A stretch of DNA of 36,749 nt, from contig DYJH01000003.1 in NCBI GenBank assembly GCA_020723255.1, forward strand, positions 1 to 36,749. Direction: 5' to 3'. Numbering within the stretch: position 1 is the stretch's first letter; each line of letters begins with the position of its first letter. This document shows, one piece after another, positions 8,577-17,806 of the stretch. The translations under genes and the position numbers were made by a program. The DNA comes from Desulfonema limicola (GTDB taxonomy: Bacteria; Desulfobacterota; Desulfobacteria; Desulfobacterales; RPRI01). The notes beneath the pieces are model-generated. The model was not told the origin of the DNA. It did no database searches and saw only the letters and a program-made list of their open reading frames with translations.

Positions 8577-9716
8577 TTAAATTTGCTTGTTTTTCACTCT
8601 CCACGCACTAAGCGCGAAGATGGCAATACAATAGGCTACAAGTGCCAGCGCATCTTCCCAGTAACTAAGAACCCCCGAATCTTTCAGGCTCTGCGCCCGG
8701 CAAATACCTGTGTAAAACCTGGCGGGAAAAAGGCATGAATAAAACTGCCATCCTTTAGGGCTGTTTTCGATAGGGGCGATGGCGTCGGCAAAGATAAAGG
8801 ATGGCATAAAAGTAAAAATAAGGCCCATTAAAAGCGCTGTCAGCTGGCTCTTAGTCATAGTGGAAATAAAGAAACCCATGGCTACCGTGGCAAATGTCAT
8901 GAGAAAAGTGGCTATCGCAAGGATGAAAGGGCTTCCCCGCAGTGGAAGTTCAAACCACCATAGCCCGAAGACAATCAGAATGAAGAAATCCAGTGTGAGA
9001 AAGATCACATAAGGAGTCATCTTGCCGATTATGTATTCATAAGAGTGGATGGGAGAGACGAATATCTGCTGGATGGACCCAGATTCTTTTTCCCTTACTA
9101 TGGCCAGAGCGGATAACATGGGTACAATGCCCATGATAGACAGGCTGAAGGCTCCGGAAACAATAAATGTAAGCCCGCGAAGCGATTGGTTATACCAAAA
9201 ACGTGGGGTAAGGACGATGGGCTCGAGGTCTGCGGCAATCCCCTGCTTTTCAAGAAAAGAGGCTACAATTTCCTTTGAATGTATAGCGTTGATAGCGCTT
9301 AAGTAATTGATGATGTGCTGGGCGCTGGTAAACTCCGAACCATCAACCAGGATCTGGATATGAGCCGGATGATCTTTTTTTATCTTACGCGAAAAATCGG
9401 CAGGAATTATGATAGCGCATCGTGTTTCCCCTCTTGTCAGTATATGCTTTGCCTTTTCATAGCTGGTAGGATAATGTTCGATATTAAAAAATGATGTGTT
9501 ATCGATTGCTTTAATATAATTTCGGCTCTCCCTGCTCTGATCCATGTCAAAAACCGCAACGGGCATTTCTTTTAATTCAAAACAGAGTGAATAACCGGAT
9601 AAAAAGAGCAAAAACATGGGTATAAAAAGGGCAAGGATAAGGCTTATGGGATCACGGATAATATGACGAAATTCGGCCTTCATCACGGTAGCTATTCTTT
9701 TGATCGGCAATGTCAT
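8577..9716 (-). CDS. ABC-2 type exporter permease (YbhS-like)
   Basis: A 379-residue inner-membrane permease with the same plan as its neighbour: N-terminal helix, periplasmic domain (about 45-175), REKESGSIQQIFVSP coupling element and a five-helix C-terminal half. The frame can be extended to TTG 9746, but ATG 9716 has an AAGG site at proper spacing and gives the usual family start, so I use it. Located between the double ATPase gene and the second permease, it forms the expected heterodimer of a YbhFSR-type exporter. Sequence similarity between the two permeases is visible by eye (for example the VVYDM/AVFDM segment followed by SR), consistent with gene duplication. Confidence 0.9.
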   Translation of the reverse strand: MTLPIKRIATVMKAEFRHIIRDPISLILALFIPMFLLFLSGYSLCFELKEMPVAVFDMDQSRESRNYIKAIDNTSFFNIEHYPTSYEKAKHILTRGETRCAIIIPADFSRKIKKDHPAHIQILVDGSEFTSAQHIINYLSAINAIHSKEIVASFLEKQGIAADLEPIVLTPRFWYNQSLRGLTFIVSGAFSLSIMGIVPMLSALAIVREKESGSIQQIFVSPIHSYEYIIGKMTPYVIFLTLDFFILIVFGLWWFELPLRGSPFILAIATFLMTFATVAMGFFISTMTKSQLTALLMGLIFTFMPSFIFADAIAPIENSPKGWQFYSCLFPARFYTGICRAQSLKDSGVLSYWEDALALVAYCIAIFALSAWRVKNKQI

Positions 9717-9774
9717 ATTGCCTTTTCCCTCACATTTCTTATTCAATATTTCTTATTCAATATTCAAATTATTT

Positions 9775-11682
9775 TCATTGTACGCTGTCATCAGTCACAT
9801 GAAAAATAAAAACATCCTCCAGGGAAGGTTGTATCCTTTTTATTTCTTCTACTTTTATTACTGCTGCCAGCAGACGCTCCCGGGTCAACTCTTCCTGCTT
9901 TGCCGTCAGGATATGAATTTTATCTCCGAACAAGGTAGCCTGACGCACGAATGCAAGTTCGGACAGCAGGCGGCACGATTCCATCAACGGGGGAGGAGCC
10001 GCTATCTCATAAAAATCTACGGCGAGATCTTCTTTCAATTGATGCGGAGTCCCCATCGCCACGAGTTCTCCGTTATTCATTAAACCAATAATATTACAGC
10101 GTTCCGCCTCATCCATAAAATGAGTAGTAACAATTGTTGTTATCCCTTCTTCCGAAAGGCGATAGATTATATCCCAGAATTCCAGGCGGGATATAGGATC
10201 CACCCCGGAAGTAGGCTCATCCAAAAAAAGCACTGCCGGCTGATGCATGACTGCACAACCCAGGGCGAGTTTCTGCTTCCAGCCGCCGGCCAGGTCGCTT
10301 GTAAGGTATTTTTCCTTACCCCGCAGGCCGGAAAAATCAACAACCCAGTCTTTTTTTTTCCTTTTTTCCTTTCCGCTTAATCCATAAACGCTTCCATAAA
10401 AATCCAGATTTTGGCCTACCGTAAGATCAGGATAAAGAGAAAAGAGCTGTGACATATAGCCGATCTTCTTTTTCACTCCCCGTGGATTGGCCGCAATATC
10501 GTAACCGCCGACCTCAGCTCTGCCGGACGTAGGGGGTGTCAAGCCGCATAATATCTTGATCACGGTTGTTTTTCCGGCACCGTTAGGACCGAGAAGACCA
10601 AAAACCGTGCCTCTGTCCACTTCAAAACTGACTTTGCTCACTGCGGTAAAATCACCGAACTTTTTTGTGAGAAAGGAAACAACAATAGAGCTGCCGCCTT
10701 CTCCAGAGCAACCAAAAGGAACCCATTCTTTTTTAATTGTTTGTCCCTCTTTTTCCTTCAACAGCGAGACAAAAACATCATCCATTGTCGGTGTTGCTTC
10801 TGAATAATCTTCGACTATGATCCCGCGGGCAATCAGAGCATCTCTAATTATTGCCAGGTCATGTTCCGGTTCATCAAGAAATAAACGGATGCGATCACCA
10901 TATACCTGCCCCGGTGCTGATAATTCGTCTCTTAATACTTTACAGGTATGGTTTATCAAGCCAGTCTTGATAGTGCCGACCTTACGTTTAATCTGCTTCT
11001 TCAAATTGGCAGGAGTATCACAGGCAATTATCTTTCCCTCCTGCATAAGAGCAACCCGGTGGCACCTTTCCGCCTCATCCATATAAGGTGTAGATATAAT
11101 TATGGTAATGCCCTGGCCGATGAACTCATAAAGTATCTTCCATAGCTCACTGCGGGATAAAGGATCAACGGCCGTAGTCGGTTCATCAAGTATCAACACC
11201 GAAGGGAAATGGATTAAGGCGCAACTTAGTGCCAGCTTTTTTTTCATTCCCCCTGACAGTTCAGATGCCCGGCGATTTCGAAAAGGCGCCATGCGGGAAA
11301 ATAGGAGCAGCCGTTCTTTCTGACGCTGCCGGTCGGCTTCAGGTACACCGCGCAGGTCCGCCATAAAATCTATGTTTTCCTCTACCGTCATATCAAGATA
11401 GAGGGTAAAATCCTGAGACATATAGCCAATAGCGGAACGAACCCCATCCGGCTCTACTTCCACATTGTAATTACCTACGAACATGAGGCCGGAGCTCGGC
11501 GCCAGGAGTCCGCAAAGCATCTGCAAAGTAGTAGTTTTGCCTGCACCGTCGGAACCTAAAAGACCGAATATCTCCCCCCGCTTAACTTTCAGATAAAGAT
11601 CATCAACCGCCGTGACCCGGCCGAATCTCTTTGTTAAAGACTCAACCAGCACGGCATAGTCACTTAACCCTGTTATTTCCAT
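9775..11682 (-). CDS. Fused tandem ABC ATPase (YbhF-like)
   Basis: A 635-residue protein made of two ATPase domains in one chain. Domain 1 (about 10-240) has Walker A GSDGAGKTT, signature LSGGMKKK and Walker B VLILDEPTT. Domain 2 (about 330-560) has GPNGAGKTT, a degenerate signature LAGGWKQK and VLFLDEPTSGVDP. Single-chain double ATPases next to two ABC-2 permeases and a HlyD protein are the hallmark of YbhF-type exporters; E. coli YbhF is shorter (about 578 residues). It overlaps the upstream HlyD gene by 10 bases, indicating coupled translation. The first-domain Walker A has D in place of the usual N/P. Composition here is richer in G+C than in the flanking biosynthetic genes. Confidence 0.93.
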   Translation of the reverse strand: MEITGLSDYAVLVESLTKRFGRVTAVDDLYLKVKRGEIFGLLGSDGAGKTTTLQMLCGLLAPSSGLMFVGNYNVEVEPDGVRSAIGYMSQDFTLYLDMTVEENIDFMADLRGVPEADRQRQKERLLLFSRMAPFRNRRASELSGGMKKKLALSCALIHFPSVLILDEPTTAVDPLSRSELWKILYEFIGQGITIIISTPYMDEAERCHRVALMQEGKIIACDTPANLKKQIKRKVGTIKTGLINHTCKVLRDELSAPGQVYGDRIRLFLDEPEHDLAIIRDALIARGIIVEDYSEATPTMDDVFVSLLKEKEGQTIKKEWVPFGCSGEGGSSIVVSFLTKKFGDFTAVSKVSFEVDRGTVFGLLGPNGAGKTTVIKILCGLTPPTSGRAEVGGYDIAANPRGVKKKIGYMSQLFSLYPDLTVGQNLDFYGSVYGLSGKEKRKKKDWVVDFSGLRGKEKYLTSDLAGGWKQKLALGCAVMHQPAVLFLDEPTSGVDPISRLEFWDIIYRLSEEGITTIVTTHFMDEAERCNIIGLMNNGELVAMGTPHQLKEDLAVDFYEIAAPPPLMESCRLLSELAFVRQATLFGDKIHILTAKQEELTRERLLAAVIKVEEIKRIQPSLEDVFIFHVTDDSVQ

Positions 11683-12782
11683 GGACGGTTTTTATCCCAT
11701 CTTAAGTCCACATCAGCCGGCATGCCCGGTTTGAGTATCCCCTGGGGATTGGCAATCGCCACCTTTATCTTGTAAACCATCGTGGAACGATTTTCATTCA
11801 TTTGAACGTCTCTTGGTGTAAATTCAGCTTTTGGAGCTACGAGAATAACCTTGCCGGGAAAGTACTGTTTTGGAAAGGAATCGACATATATGCGCGCCTC
11901 GTCACCAAGTTTGACTTTGCCTATATCCCTCTGCTCGACATAAGTTTTAATATAAAGGCTTGCAAGATCAACCACAACTACCAAAGGCGTGCCGGGCACC
12001 ACATTTTCTCCAAGTTCAATTGCCTTGTCGATCACCGTGCCATTAACCGGACTATAAACAAAAGTATCCTGGAGCATGGCCTCTATCTCTTGCTTTTTTG
12101 CCAGGACACCGTTTAAAGTCGACCCGGCCATATTCTCAGCTCTTTTTGCCGTGGCAATCTCCCGGCTCAGAGTGGCCACGTCATTTTCTTTAAGCCGGAT
12201 ATCCGTCAGAGAAGATTTTGCAAGGGACAGCCCGGCTCTTGCCACTTCATAATTTTTTTTTATCTCGTCCATCCGGCTTTGAGCAATAGACTTTTTCTCA
12301 GCCAATGAAGAAAAACGCTGATAATCTTTTTCCGCTTTGCCGAATTCGGCTTCCGCCTGGGCGATGGTAGCCGCTGATTGATTTTTTGCCAGTTCCAAAG
12401 CTATTTTCGCCCCGCTGATTCTGCTTTCCAAGACCACTACATCATCACCGGCTCTCCGGACCGCTTCCTGCGCCTTTGTCACCTCAGCGTCAGCATTGGC
12501 AATCTGTGCCTTTATCTGTTCCGCGTCGATCTTCGCCACAAGCTGACCGGACTTCAGCTCCGACCCTTCATCGGCATGCAACTCGATTACCTGCCCTTTT
12601 ACCTTGGAACTTAAGCTCACTTCAGTGCCTTCCACCCAGCCGTGCAAACGCAGAAAGCCTTTGGGAACCTTTCCCTCGCTGATGACAGACATGTATATCG
12701 CAACAATTCCCAGTATAAAAAAGAAAACAACCGCGGGCAAGATAAGCTTTCGCCCCGATATTTTCGCTTTACCCTCTGCCAT
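11673..12782 (-). CDS. HlyD-family periplasmic adaptor (YbhG-like membrane fusion protein)
   Basis: A 369-residue adaptor with one N-terminal membrane helix (about 12-33), a split biotinyl-lipoyl domain (GQVIELHADEGSELKSGQLV near 63-82, returning near YSPVNGTVIDKAIELGE), a long Ala/Glu/Lys-rich coiled-coil hairpin (about 90-235) and a C-terminal beta-barrel/membrane-proximal part. It bridges the inner-membrane ABC exporter to the outer-membrane TolC protein encoded directly upstream. The gap to tolC is 29 bases, and the gene overlaps the ATPase by 10. ATG 12782 precedes a normal positively charged N-terminus. Confidence 0.93.
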   Translation of the reverse strand: MAEGKAKISGRKLILPAVVFFFILGIVAIYMSVISEGKVPKGFLRLHGWVEGTEVSLSSKVKGQVIELHADEGSELKSGQLVAKIDAEQIKAQIANADAEVTKAQEAVRRAGDDVVVLESRISGAKIALELAKNQSAATIAQAEAEFGKAEKDYQRFSSLAEKKSIAQSRMDEIKKNYEVARAGLSLAKSSLTDIRLKENDVATLSREIATAKRAENMAGSTLNGVLAKKQEIEAMLQDTFVYSPVNGTVIDKAIELGENVVPGTPLVVVVDLASLYIKTYVEQRDIGKVKLGDEARIYVDSFPKQYFPGKVILVAPKAEFTPRDVQMNENRSTMVYKIKVAIANPQGILKPGMPADVDLRWDKNRPWK

Positions 12783-12811
12783 TGCCGGTCTCCTCGTTTA
12801 TCACTTCTATT

Positions 12812-14080
12812 TTAAAGCTCTCCCATTGCCCTTTTAACTCTTGCCATAGCCACTTGATAATCAAACCTGGCGCGGTAATTATCAGTTCTGACCTGCGTCA
12901 AAAGAGTTTGAGCATCAATAACATCGGTAGCCGTCCCCACAAGGTCCTGATACCGGTCTCTGGTAATACGCAGATTTTCTTCTCCCTGCTCAATAGCTTT
13001 TTCCGTGGCCATGATACGCTCTTTGGCTATCATAGCATCGTTTGCTGCGGTACGATATTCCAGTTTGATTTGTTCTATCAACAGATGAAGATTTTCCTGG
13101 TTTTGTACCTTAAGCTCTACAGCCCGGCGATAGCCGGAAGTTGTTGCCAAGCCGTCGAAGATATTCATCTTCAGCCCGACTGCGGCTGACATAATTGACT
13201 GCTCCTTCGCTCTGTCGTTTTGCAGATAGTCAAAAGCCAGCCTTACAAAGATTTCCGGGGCATAATTACTTCTGCTGTCTTGTACTTCATATTTACTCGC
13301 ATCGACAATCTTTTCCATCGCTTTTATTTCCGGTCTTGTCTCAACAGCTTTTTCTAAACCTCCGGCAGGCAATGCATCTATTGGCTGCTGTTTGTCTTCC
13401 AGTTCCGCTCTGTATCCAGGTTCCTGGTTTATAAGAAAATTTAGAAAAAGCCAGCAGTTTTCTAATCTGTTTGCTGCTGCAAGTTTTTGTTGCCTGCTTG
13501 CCGCAAGTTTAACTTCGGCTTGGAGAAGATCGTTTAATGTTGATATGCCCTGTTCATAGAAATCTTTGGATATTTGAAGGTGTTGTGACATTTGTTGTAC
13601 TTCTTCATCGGCTGATTTCAATATTTTTTTTGCTTCCCATATTCCATAATATGCTTCCACTACCTGAAGAAACACATCCTGCTCTTTTCCTTTGTAACCA
13701 AATCCGGCAGCTTTTTCCAATGCCCTTGATTTATTATATCTGGAAGATGTTCTTCCAAAGTCATAGATTGTTTGGGTAAGCGCCAGATTTAAAGAACTAT
13801 AATTGTTCTCCTGAATTTCAAAAGAGGCGCCGGGAACTTTGTACGCCTGTGCATCATCCTGAAATATGTATCCTCCCTGCATGTCAAGATGGGGCAGGTA
13901 TCCGCTTCTAGCGGCATTTACATCTTCTTTGGCTAAACTCTCATTGTGAATCGCCACCTTAAGAGTGGGGTTCATTTGTGCAGCTCTTCTGAAACATTCC
14001 TTCAGGGTAAGCTCTTCCGCGAATGCGAAGCAGTTCAATAAAAGCAACAGAAAGAAAGTCAAATAGCCTACTTTAAGCAA
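12812..14080 (-). CDS. TolC-family outer membrane efflux protein
   Basis: About 422 residues. A signal peptide (hydrophobic run at about 8-20, likely cleavage after AFA) is followed by the typical opening EELTLKECFRRAAQMNPTLK. Two long Gln/Ala/Glu-rich helical repeats (about 25-215 and 235-420) match the OEP fold, which makes a trimeric outer-membrane channel and periplasmic tunnel. The start is TTG 14080, chosen because AAGGAGG lies just upstream and the signal peptide begins at once. It is the first secure gene of the export operon and supplies the exit duct for the HlyD/ABC complex behind it, possibly also for the FtsX-type transporter. Confidence 0.93.
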   Translation of the reverse strand: MLKVGYLTFFLLLLLNCFAFAEELTLKECFRRAAQMNPTLKVAIHNESLAKEDVNAARSGYLPHLDMQGGYIFQDDAQAYKVPGASFEIQENNYSSLNLALTQTIYDFGRTSSRYNKSRALEKAAGFGYKGKEQDVFLQVVEAYYGIWEAKKILKSADEEVQQMSQHLQISKDFYEQGISTLNDLLQAEVKLAASRQQKLAAANRLENCWLFLNFLINQEPGYRAELEDKQQPIDALPAGGLEKAVETRPEIKAMEKIVDASKYEVQDSRSNYAPEIFVRLAFDYLQNDRAKEQSIMSAAVGLKMNIFDGLATTSGYRRAVELKVQNQENLHLLIEQIKLEYRTAANDAMIAKERIMATEKAIEQGEENLRITRDRYQDLVGTATDVIDAQTLLTQVRTDNYRARFDYQVAMARVKRAMGEL

Positions 14081-14468
14081 ATTTCCTCCTTTCTAATTTT
14101 TTGGGAAATGTTCTCGTGGAAATTGTTTTTTAATAATAGAGTGCATACAACATATCCTATCACATTGCAAATATACATTAGCTTAAATCGTGCCAACCTT
14201 TTAATGCTAACTATATCAATAAGATAAATAAATCCATATATATATCCTACTATATATAAAAGGGTTTTTATGATATTTAGGAATTTGCTGTTCAGCATAT
14301 GGTACAATATGCCAAATATCGTTAATAGGCCTGATCGCCTTTCCGACACAGCAGACAGAAATATTAGAAAGAGATTTCGAAATAGGAAGAAAGTTTATTG
14401 AAAAGCAAACAACAATTTGATAAAACTCTTTAATATCAACGTCAAATGCTTTTAAAATACCAGGAGCA
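14081..14468. other. 388-base intergenic stretch upstream of tolC
   Basis: AT-rich region between gatB and tolC. An open frame on the minus strand (GTG 14349 to 14068, 93 residues, hydrophobic) overlaps tolC by 13 bases, but it has no visible binding site and its hydrophobicity may simply reflect AT-rich codons; I do not call it a gene. A short plus-strand frame ending near 14420 looks mildly protein-like but lacks a start. No regulator gene, RNA or terminator is evident. The only supported element is the promoter listed separately. Confidence 0.4.
14417..14445 (-). promoter_or_regulatory. Candidate sigma-70 promoter for the export operon
   Basis: On the minus strand, TTGACG (14440-14445) and TATCAA (14417-14422) are 17 bases apart. 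It lies just past the gatB stop and would give a long leader of about 330 bases before tolC. No operator-like dyad was recognised next to it. Confidence 0.4.
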
Positions 14469-15902
14469 TCAGTCAGCCAGCAATTTTTCTTTCAATATTC
14501 TGTTTACTATTTCCGGATTTGCCTTTCCTTTTGTTTCCTTCATGATTTTTCCTACAAAAAAGCCGAGGACTTTTGTTTTGCCGGCCTTGTATTCCGAAGC
14601 TTCTTTAGGGCATGACGATATTAATTTTACAACAATATCTTCAATCAGTACCTCATCCGTAACCTGGACAAGGTTCTTTTCTTTTACTATTTCTTCCGGT
14701 GGTTTTCCGGTTTTTGCCATTTCTTCAAAAACCGCTTTCGCTATCTTGCCGCTTATTATATTTTGATCTATAAGCTTTAACAGTTCTGCAAAATTTGATG
14801 GCGATACGGGAGATTCATCTATGTTTTTGCCTTCGGCATTGAGAAGCCCTAAAAGCGAACCCATCATCCAGTTGCTGACCTGCTTAGGATTTTTATATTC
14901 TTTTGTGCAGGCTTCAAAATAATCCGCAAGTTCGACAGCGCCGGTAAGAACATCTGCATCGTATTCAGGAAGGCCATATTGGGCAATAAAGCGCTCTTTT
15001 TTCAGATCGGGAAGTTCAGGAAGATTTTTCTTTAATTTCTCAAGCCAGTTGTCGTCTATTGCAAGAGGCAAAAGATCCGGATCGGGAAAATATCTGTAAT
15101 CATGTGCATCTTCCTTGCCTCTCATTGATATAGTATTGTGTTTTTCAGGGTCCCAGAGTCTTGTCTCCTGAACGACATCTTCTCCATCAAACACAATATC
15201 TTTCTGTCTTTCAATTTCGTACGAAATTGCTTTTTCAACATTTTTGAATGAGTTTAAATTCTTAAGCTCAGTTCTTGTTCCGAAAGGTACGCTGCTCACA
15301 GGCCTGATGGAAACATTCGCATCGCATCTGAAGCTTCCCTCTTCCATGTTTCCGTCACAAATATCAAGATATCTTAATATTGACCTTATTTTCCTGAGGT
15401 AGGCGCCGGCTTCTTCAGATGATCTGATATCCGGTTCGCTAACGATTTCAATAAGAGGAACGCCTGTTCTGTTGAAATCCACCATTGAAAAGGGGCGAAT
15501 TTGATCGTGGATAAGCTTGCCGGCATCTTCTTCCATGTGGATTCTTGTGATGCCGATTCTTTTTTTTGAGCCATTTGCTTCTATGTCTATATAACCATGT
15601 TCACAAATTGGAAGCTCATACTGGGAAATCTGGTATCCTTTGGGAAGATCCGGATAAAAATAGTTTTTCCGGGCAAACCTGCTGTGTTTTGAAATTGTAC
15701 AGTTTGTCGCTATTCCCATCAGCATGGCATATTCGACAACTTTTTTATTCAGCACGGGAAGAACGCCGGGCATTCCAAGGCAGACAGGGCAAGTTTGAGT
15801 ATTTGGAGGCGCCCCAAAAGAAGTCGGGCACGAACAGAATATTTTTGTTTTGGTTTTTAACTGAGCATGAACTTCAAGTCCGATTACAGCTTCAAATTCC
15901 AT
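14469..15902 (-). CDS. gatB: Aspartyl/glutamyl-tRNA(Asn/Gln) amidotransferase subunit B
   Basis: A 477-residue protein matching full-length GatB. It begins [21 protein letters not shown], has the zinc-site cysteines in FCSC and TCPVCLG, and the family block [10 protein letters not shown]. The C-terminal YqeY-like tail domain (about 330-475) that grips tRNA is complete. With GatA and GatC it converts Glu-tRNA(Gln) and/or Asp-tRNA(Asn) into the amide forms in the cytosol. gatA and gatC are not in the window, so the gene is split from its partners here. It has its own good promoter (15970-15998) and lies downstream of two tRNA-Ser genes on the same strand. An AGGA site precedes ATG 15902. Confidence 0.97.
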   Translation of the reverse strand: MEFEAVIGLEVHAQLKTKTKIFCSCPTSFGAPPNTQTCPVCLGMPGVLPVLNKKVVEYAMLMGIATNCTISKHSRFARKNYFYPDLPKGYQISQYELPICEHGYIDIEANGSKKRIGITRIHMEEDAGKLIHDQIRPFSMVDFNRTGVPLIEIVSEPDIRSSEEAGAYLRKIRSILRYLDICDGNMEEGSFRCDANVSIRPVSSVPFGTRTELKNLNSFKNVEKAISYEIERQKDIVFDGEDVVQETRLWDPEKHNTISMRGKEDAHDYRYFPDPDLLPLAIDDNWLEKLKKNLPELPDLKKERFIAQYGLPEYDADVLTGAVELADYFEACTKEYKNPKQVSNWMMGSLLGLLNAEGKNIDESPVSPSNFAELLKLIDQNIISGKIAKAVFEEMAKTGKPPEEIVKEKNLVQVTDEVLIEDIVVKLISSCPKEASEYKAGKTKVLGFFVGKIMKETKGKANPEIVNRILKEKLLAD

Positions 15903-15969
15903 GTTATTAAATTCCTAGTTTATTACCTATAGTTTCCTATTACATGCGATTCTGAGTTGTTGTTTTACA

Positions 15970-15998
15970 AATATAAAGAGGTGGTATCATAGTGTCAA
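15970..15998 (-). promoter_or_regulatory. Candidate sigma-70 promoter for gatB
   Basis: Minus-strand TTGACA (15993-15998), a 17-base spacer and TATATT (15970-15975), about 70 bases before the gatB start. A perfect 12-base palindrome, TATAACGTTATA (16001-16012), abuts the -35 box on its upstream side and could be a binding site or a chance AT palindrome. Confidence 0.55.
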
Positions 15999-16041
15999 GC
16001 TATAACGTTATAAGATATGTGGTAACCGAATTATAGAAGTT

Positions 16042-16134
16042 TGGCGGAGAGACAGGGATTCGAACCCTGGGTAGAACTTTCGCCCTACACTCGCTTAGCA
16101 GGCGAGCGCCTTCGACCTACTCGGCCATCTCTCC
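16042..16134 (-). tRNA. tRNA-Ser(GCT)
   Basis: The minus strand folds as a class II tRNA. The acceptor GGAGAGA pairs with TCTCTCC, followed by discriminator G and an encoded CCA. The anticodon stem-loop is CTCGCCTGCTAAGCGAG with anticodon GCT, a long serine-type variable arm follows, and the T-loop is GGTTCGAATCC. Length is 93 bases including CCA. It lies 9 bases after tRNA-Ser(TGA) and is probably processed from the same transcript. Confidence 0.96.
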
Positions 16135-16143
16135 GTTTGTTTA

Positions 16144-16231
16144 TGGCGGAGGGAGTAGGATTCGAACCCACGGAGCCGTTAAGCTCAACGGTTTTCAAGA
16201 CCGCCTCCTTAAACCACTCGGACATCCCTCC
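16144..16231 (-). tRNA. tRNA-Ser(TGA)
   Basis: Minus-strand class II tRNA of 88 bases with encoded CCA. Acceptor GGAGGGA pairs with TCCCTCC, discriminator G. Anticodon loop CTTGAAA gives anticodon TGA, with a long variable arm (GTTGAGCTTAACG region) and T-arm GGGTTCGAATCC. First gene of the two-tRNA unit, with a promoter just upstream. Confidence 0.96.
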
Positions 16232-16246
16232 ATTTTGAAGGTTTTT

Positions 16247-16275
16247 TATCTAACATCATATCATATTTACGTCAA
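16247..16275 (-). promoter_or_regulatory. Promoter of the tRNA-Ser pair
   Basis: Minus-strand TTGACG (16270-16275), a 17-base spacer and TAGATA (16247-16252), ending 15 bases before the tRNA-Ser(TGA) 5' end. This is the expected position for a stable-RNA promoter. Confidence 0.5.
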
Positions 16276-16380
16276 GAATTTATGATGGATTAACTTATTA
16301 TATTGTGTTAGTTTATTAAAAAATCAACCCCTTTTACCCCTAAATATATAAAAAGCGGGAAGGCGCAGCGAGGCATAACT

Positions 16381-17694
16381 ATGATGAAAATTTTCGAATA
16401 CCCTTCAAAACCGGCTGAAGCAAGGCTTAAGGCTATTATCAACAGAGGGCTTTCTTTCATTAGAAATGATTACAAAGCTGTTAACGGCATATTAGAAAAT
16501 ATAAGAAAAAACGGAGACGGCGCACTTATTGATTATGCGAGGCGTTTTGATTCTCCTAAAATAAATTTGGATTCAATCAAGGTCAGCAATAAGGAAATTA
16601 ATGCTGCTTTAAAAAAAATATCAAAGAGTTTTACTGTTTCTCTAAAACGTGCAGTTTCTCAGATAGAATCCTTTCACAGGCAACAAATACGACTGTCCTG
16701 GATAAATAATGAAAGAAGCGGTGCGTTTCTTGGGCAGATTATTAATCCTGTTGATGCCGCCGGAATATATGTACCGGGTGGGAAAGAAGGAAAGACCCCG
16801 CTTGTTTCATCGGTTCTCATGGGGGCTATTCCTGCAAAGATTGCAGGTGTTCGCCGGATTGTAATGGTTACTCCGTCAACGAAAGACGGTAATATTAATC
16901 CTCACCTTATTGTTGCGGCTAAAACGGCCGGAGTTGATGAAATATACAAGATCGGAAGCGCCTGGGCAATAGCAGCGCTTGCTTATGGCACTGAAACTAT
17001 TCCAAAGGTTGATGTTATTGTTGGGCCAGGCAACATCTATGTGACACTTGCTAAAAAAATTGTTTCTGGAATAGTTGGGATCGATATGACTGCAGGTCCA
17101 AGTGAGATTCTTATTATCGCAGACCAAAGCGCAATACCTGAATATACTGCTGCTGATTTGCTATCCCAGGCTGAACATGATGCCCTTGCTTCTGCAATGC
17201 TTATTACGAATTCGATGAAAACAGCCAAATCAGTCCTTTCTTCTTTATACGACCAGCTTAATAAACTTGATAGAAGAGATATTGCCGAAAAATCCCTTTC
17301 AAAATATGGTGCTTTTATTGTTGTTCCCGATATTTTATCTGCGATTGAGCTTTCAAACAGAATAGCTCCTGAGCATCTGGAACTTCAGGTAAACAACCCT
17401 TTTGAATACATTGGGAAAATAAAAAATGCAGGGGCAGTTTTTCTTGGAAATTACACTCCTGAGCCTGTTGGCGACTATGTTGCAGGACCCAACCATATAC
17501 TGCCCACAGCAGGGACGGCAAGATTTTCATCGGCTCTTTCCGTGGATAATTTTATAAAAAAGACAAGTCTTATAAATTATTCAAAGGAAGCTTTCTTCAG
17601 GGAAGCAAAAGATATTATAACACTTGCTGAAACTGAAGGACTGAGTGCACACGCTGATTCGGTAAAGATAAGGCTTAAAGAAGCGGCAAAATGA
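16381..17694 (+). CDS. hisD: Histidinol dehydrogenase
   Basis: A 437-residue protein of normal HisD length. Visible family landmarks are the NAD-binding stretch around VPGGKEGKTPL (131-141), GPGNIYVTLAKK (215-226), the zinc ligands Q263 and H266 in LSQAEHDA, the catalytic Glu-His in APEHLEL, and the C-terminal AGPNHILPTAGTARF with the last zinc-site histidine. It oxidises L-histidinol to L-histidine in two NAD-dependent steps, the end of histidine synthesis. No other his gene is nearby; it stands alone between tRNA genes of opposite strand. Two adjacent ATGs (16381 and 16384) follow a GAGG site; either could be used. A related family acts on sulfopropanediol, but the conserved motifs favour HisD. 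Confidence 0.94.
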   Translation: MMKIFEYPSKPAEARLKAIINRGLSFIRNDYKAVNGILENIRKNGDGALIDYARRFDSPKINLDSIKVSNKEINAALKKISKSFTVSLKRAVSQIESFHRQQIRLSWINNERSGAFLGQIINPVDAAGIYVPGGKEGKTPLVSSVLMGAIPAKIAGVRRIVMVTPSTKDGNINPHLIVAAKTAGVDEIYKIGSAWAIAALAYGTETIPKVDVIVGPGNIYVTLAKKIVSGIVGIDMTAGPSEILIIADQSAIPEYTAADLLSQAEHDALASAMLITNSMKTAKSVLSSLYDQLNKLDRRDIAEKSLSKYGAFIVVPDILSAIELSNRIAPEHLELQVNNPFEYIGKIKNAGAVFLGNYTPEPVGDYVAGPNHILPTAGTARFSSALSVDNFIKKTSLINYSKEAFFREAKDIITLAETEGLSAHADSVKIRLKEAAK

Positions 17695-17759
17695 TATGGA
17701 AGCGTTTCTTGAAAATATAACTTATTCAAATCATGATAAAAATATTTTAATACGTCCGC

Positions 17760-17799
17760 AAAAAAGGGGTTTATAGCGATGTATGCTGTAAACCCCTTT
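17760..17799 (-). terminator. Intrinsic terminator after tRNA-Val (possibly bidirectional)
   Basis: A perfect 11-bp stem, AAAGGGGTTTA (17763-17773) with TAAACCCCTTT (17789-17799). On the minus strand it is followed by a run of six T, so it ends the tRNA-Val transcript. From the plus strand the same hairpin lies 70 bases after hisD but lacks a T-run. Confidence 0.8.
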
Positions 17800-17806
17800 A
17801 AATATC

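Noticed and set aside
9717-9746. Upstream TTG start for the YbhS-like permease
   Set aside because: ATG 9716 has a better binding site and the usual family start.
14068-14349. 93-residue hydrophobic frame (minus strand, GTG start) overlapping the tolC start
   Set aside because: No binding site, no family resemblance, AT-driven hydrophobic composition; kept only as part of the intergenic description.
14280-14425. Plus-strand frame with mildly protein-like text (LIGLIAFPTQQTEILERDF)
   Set aside because: No start codon, about 35 residues between stops, not attributable to any family; could be chance or a very old remnant.
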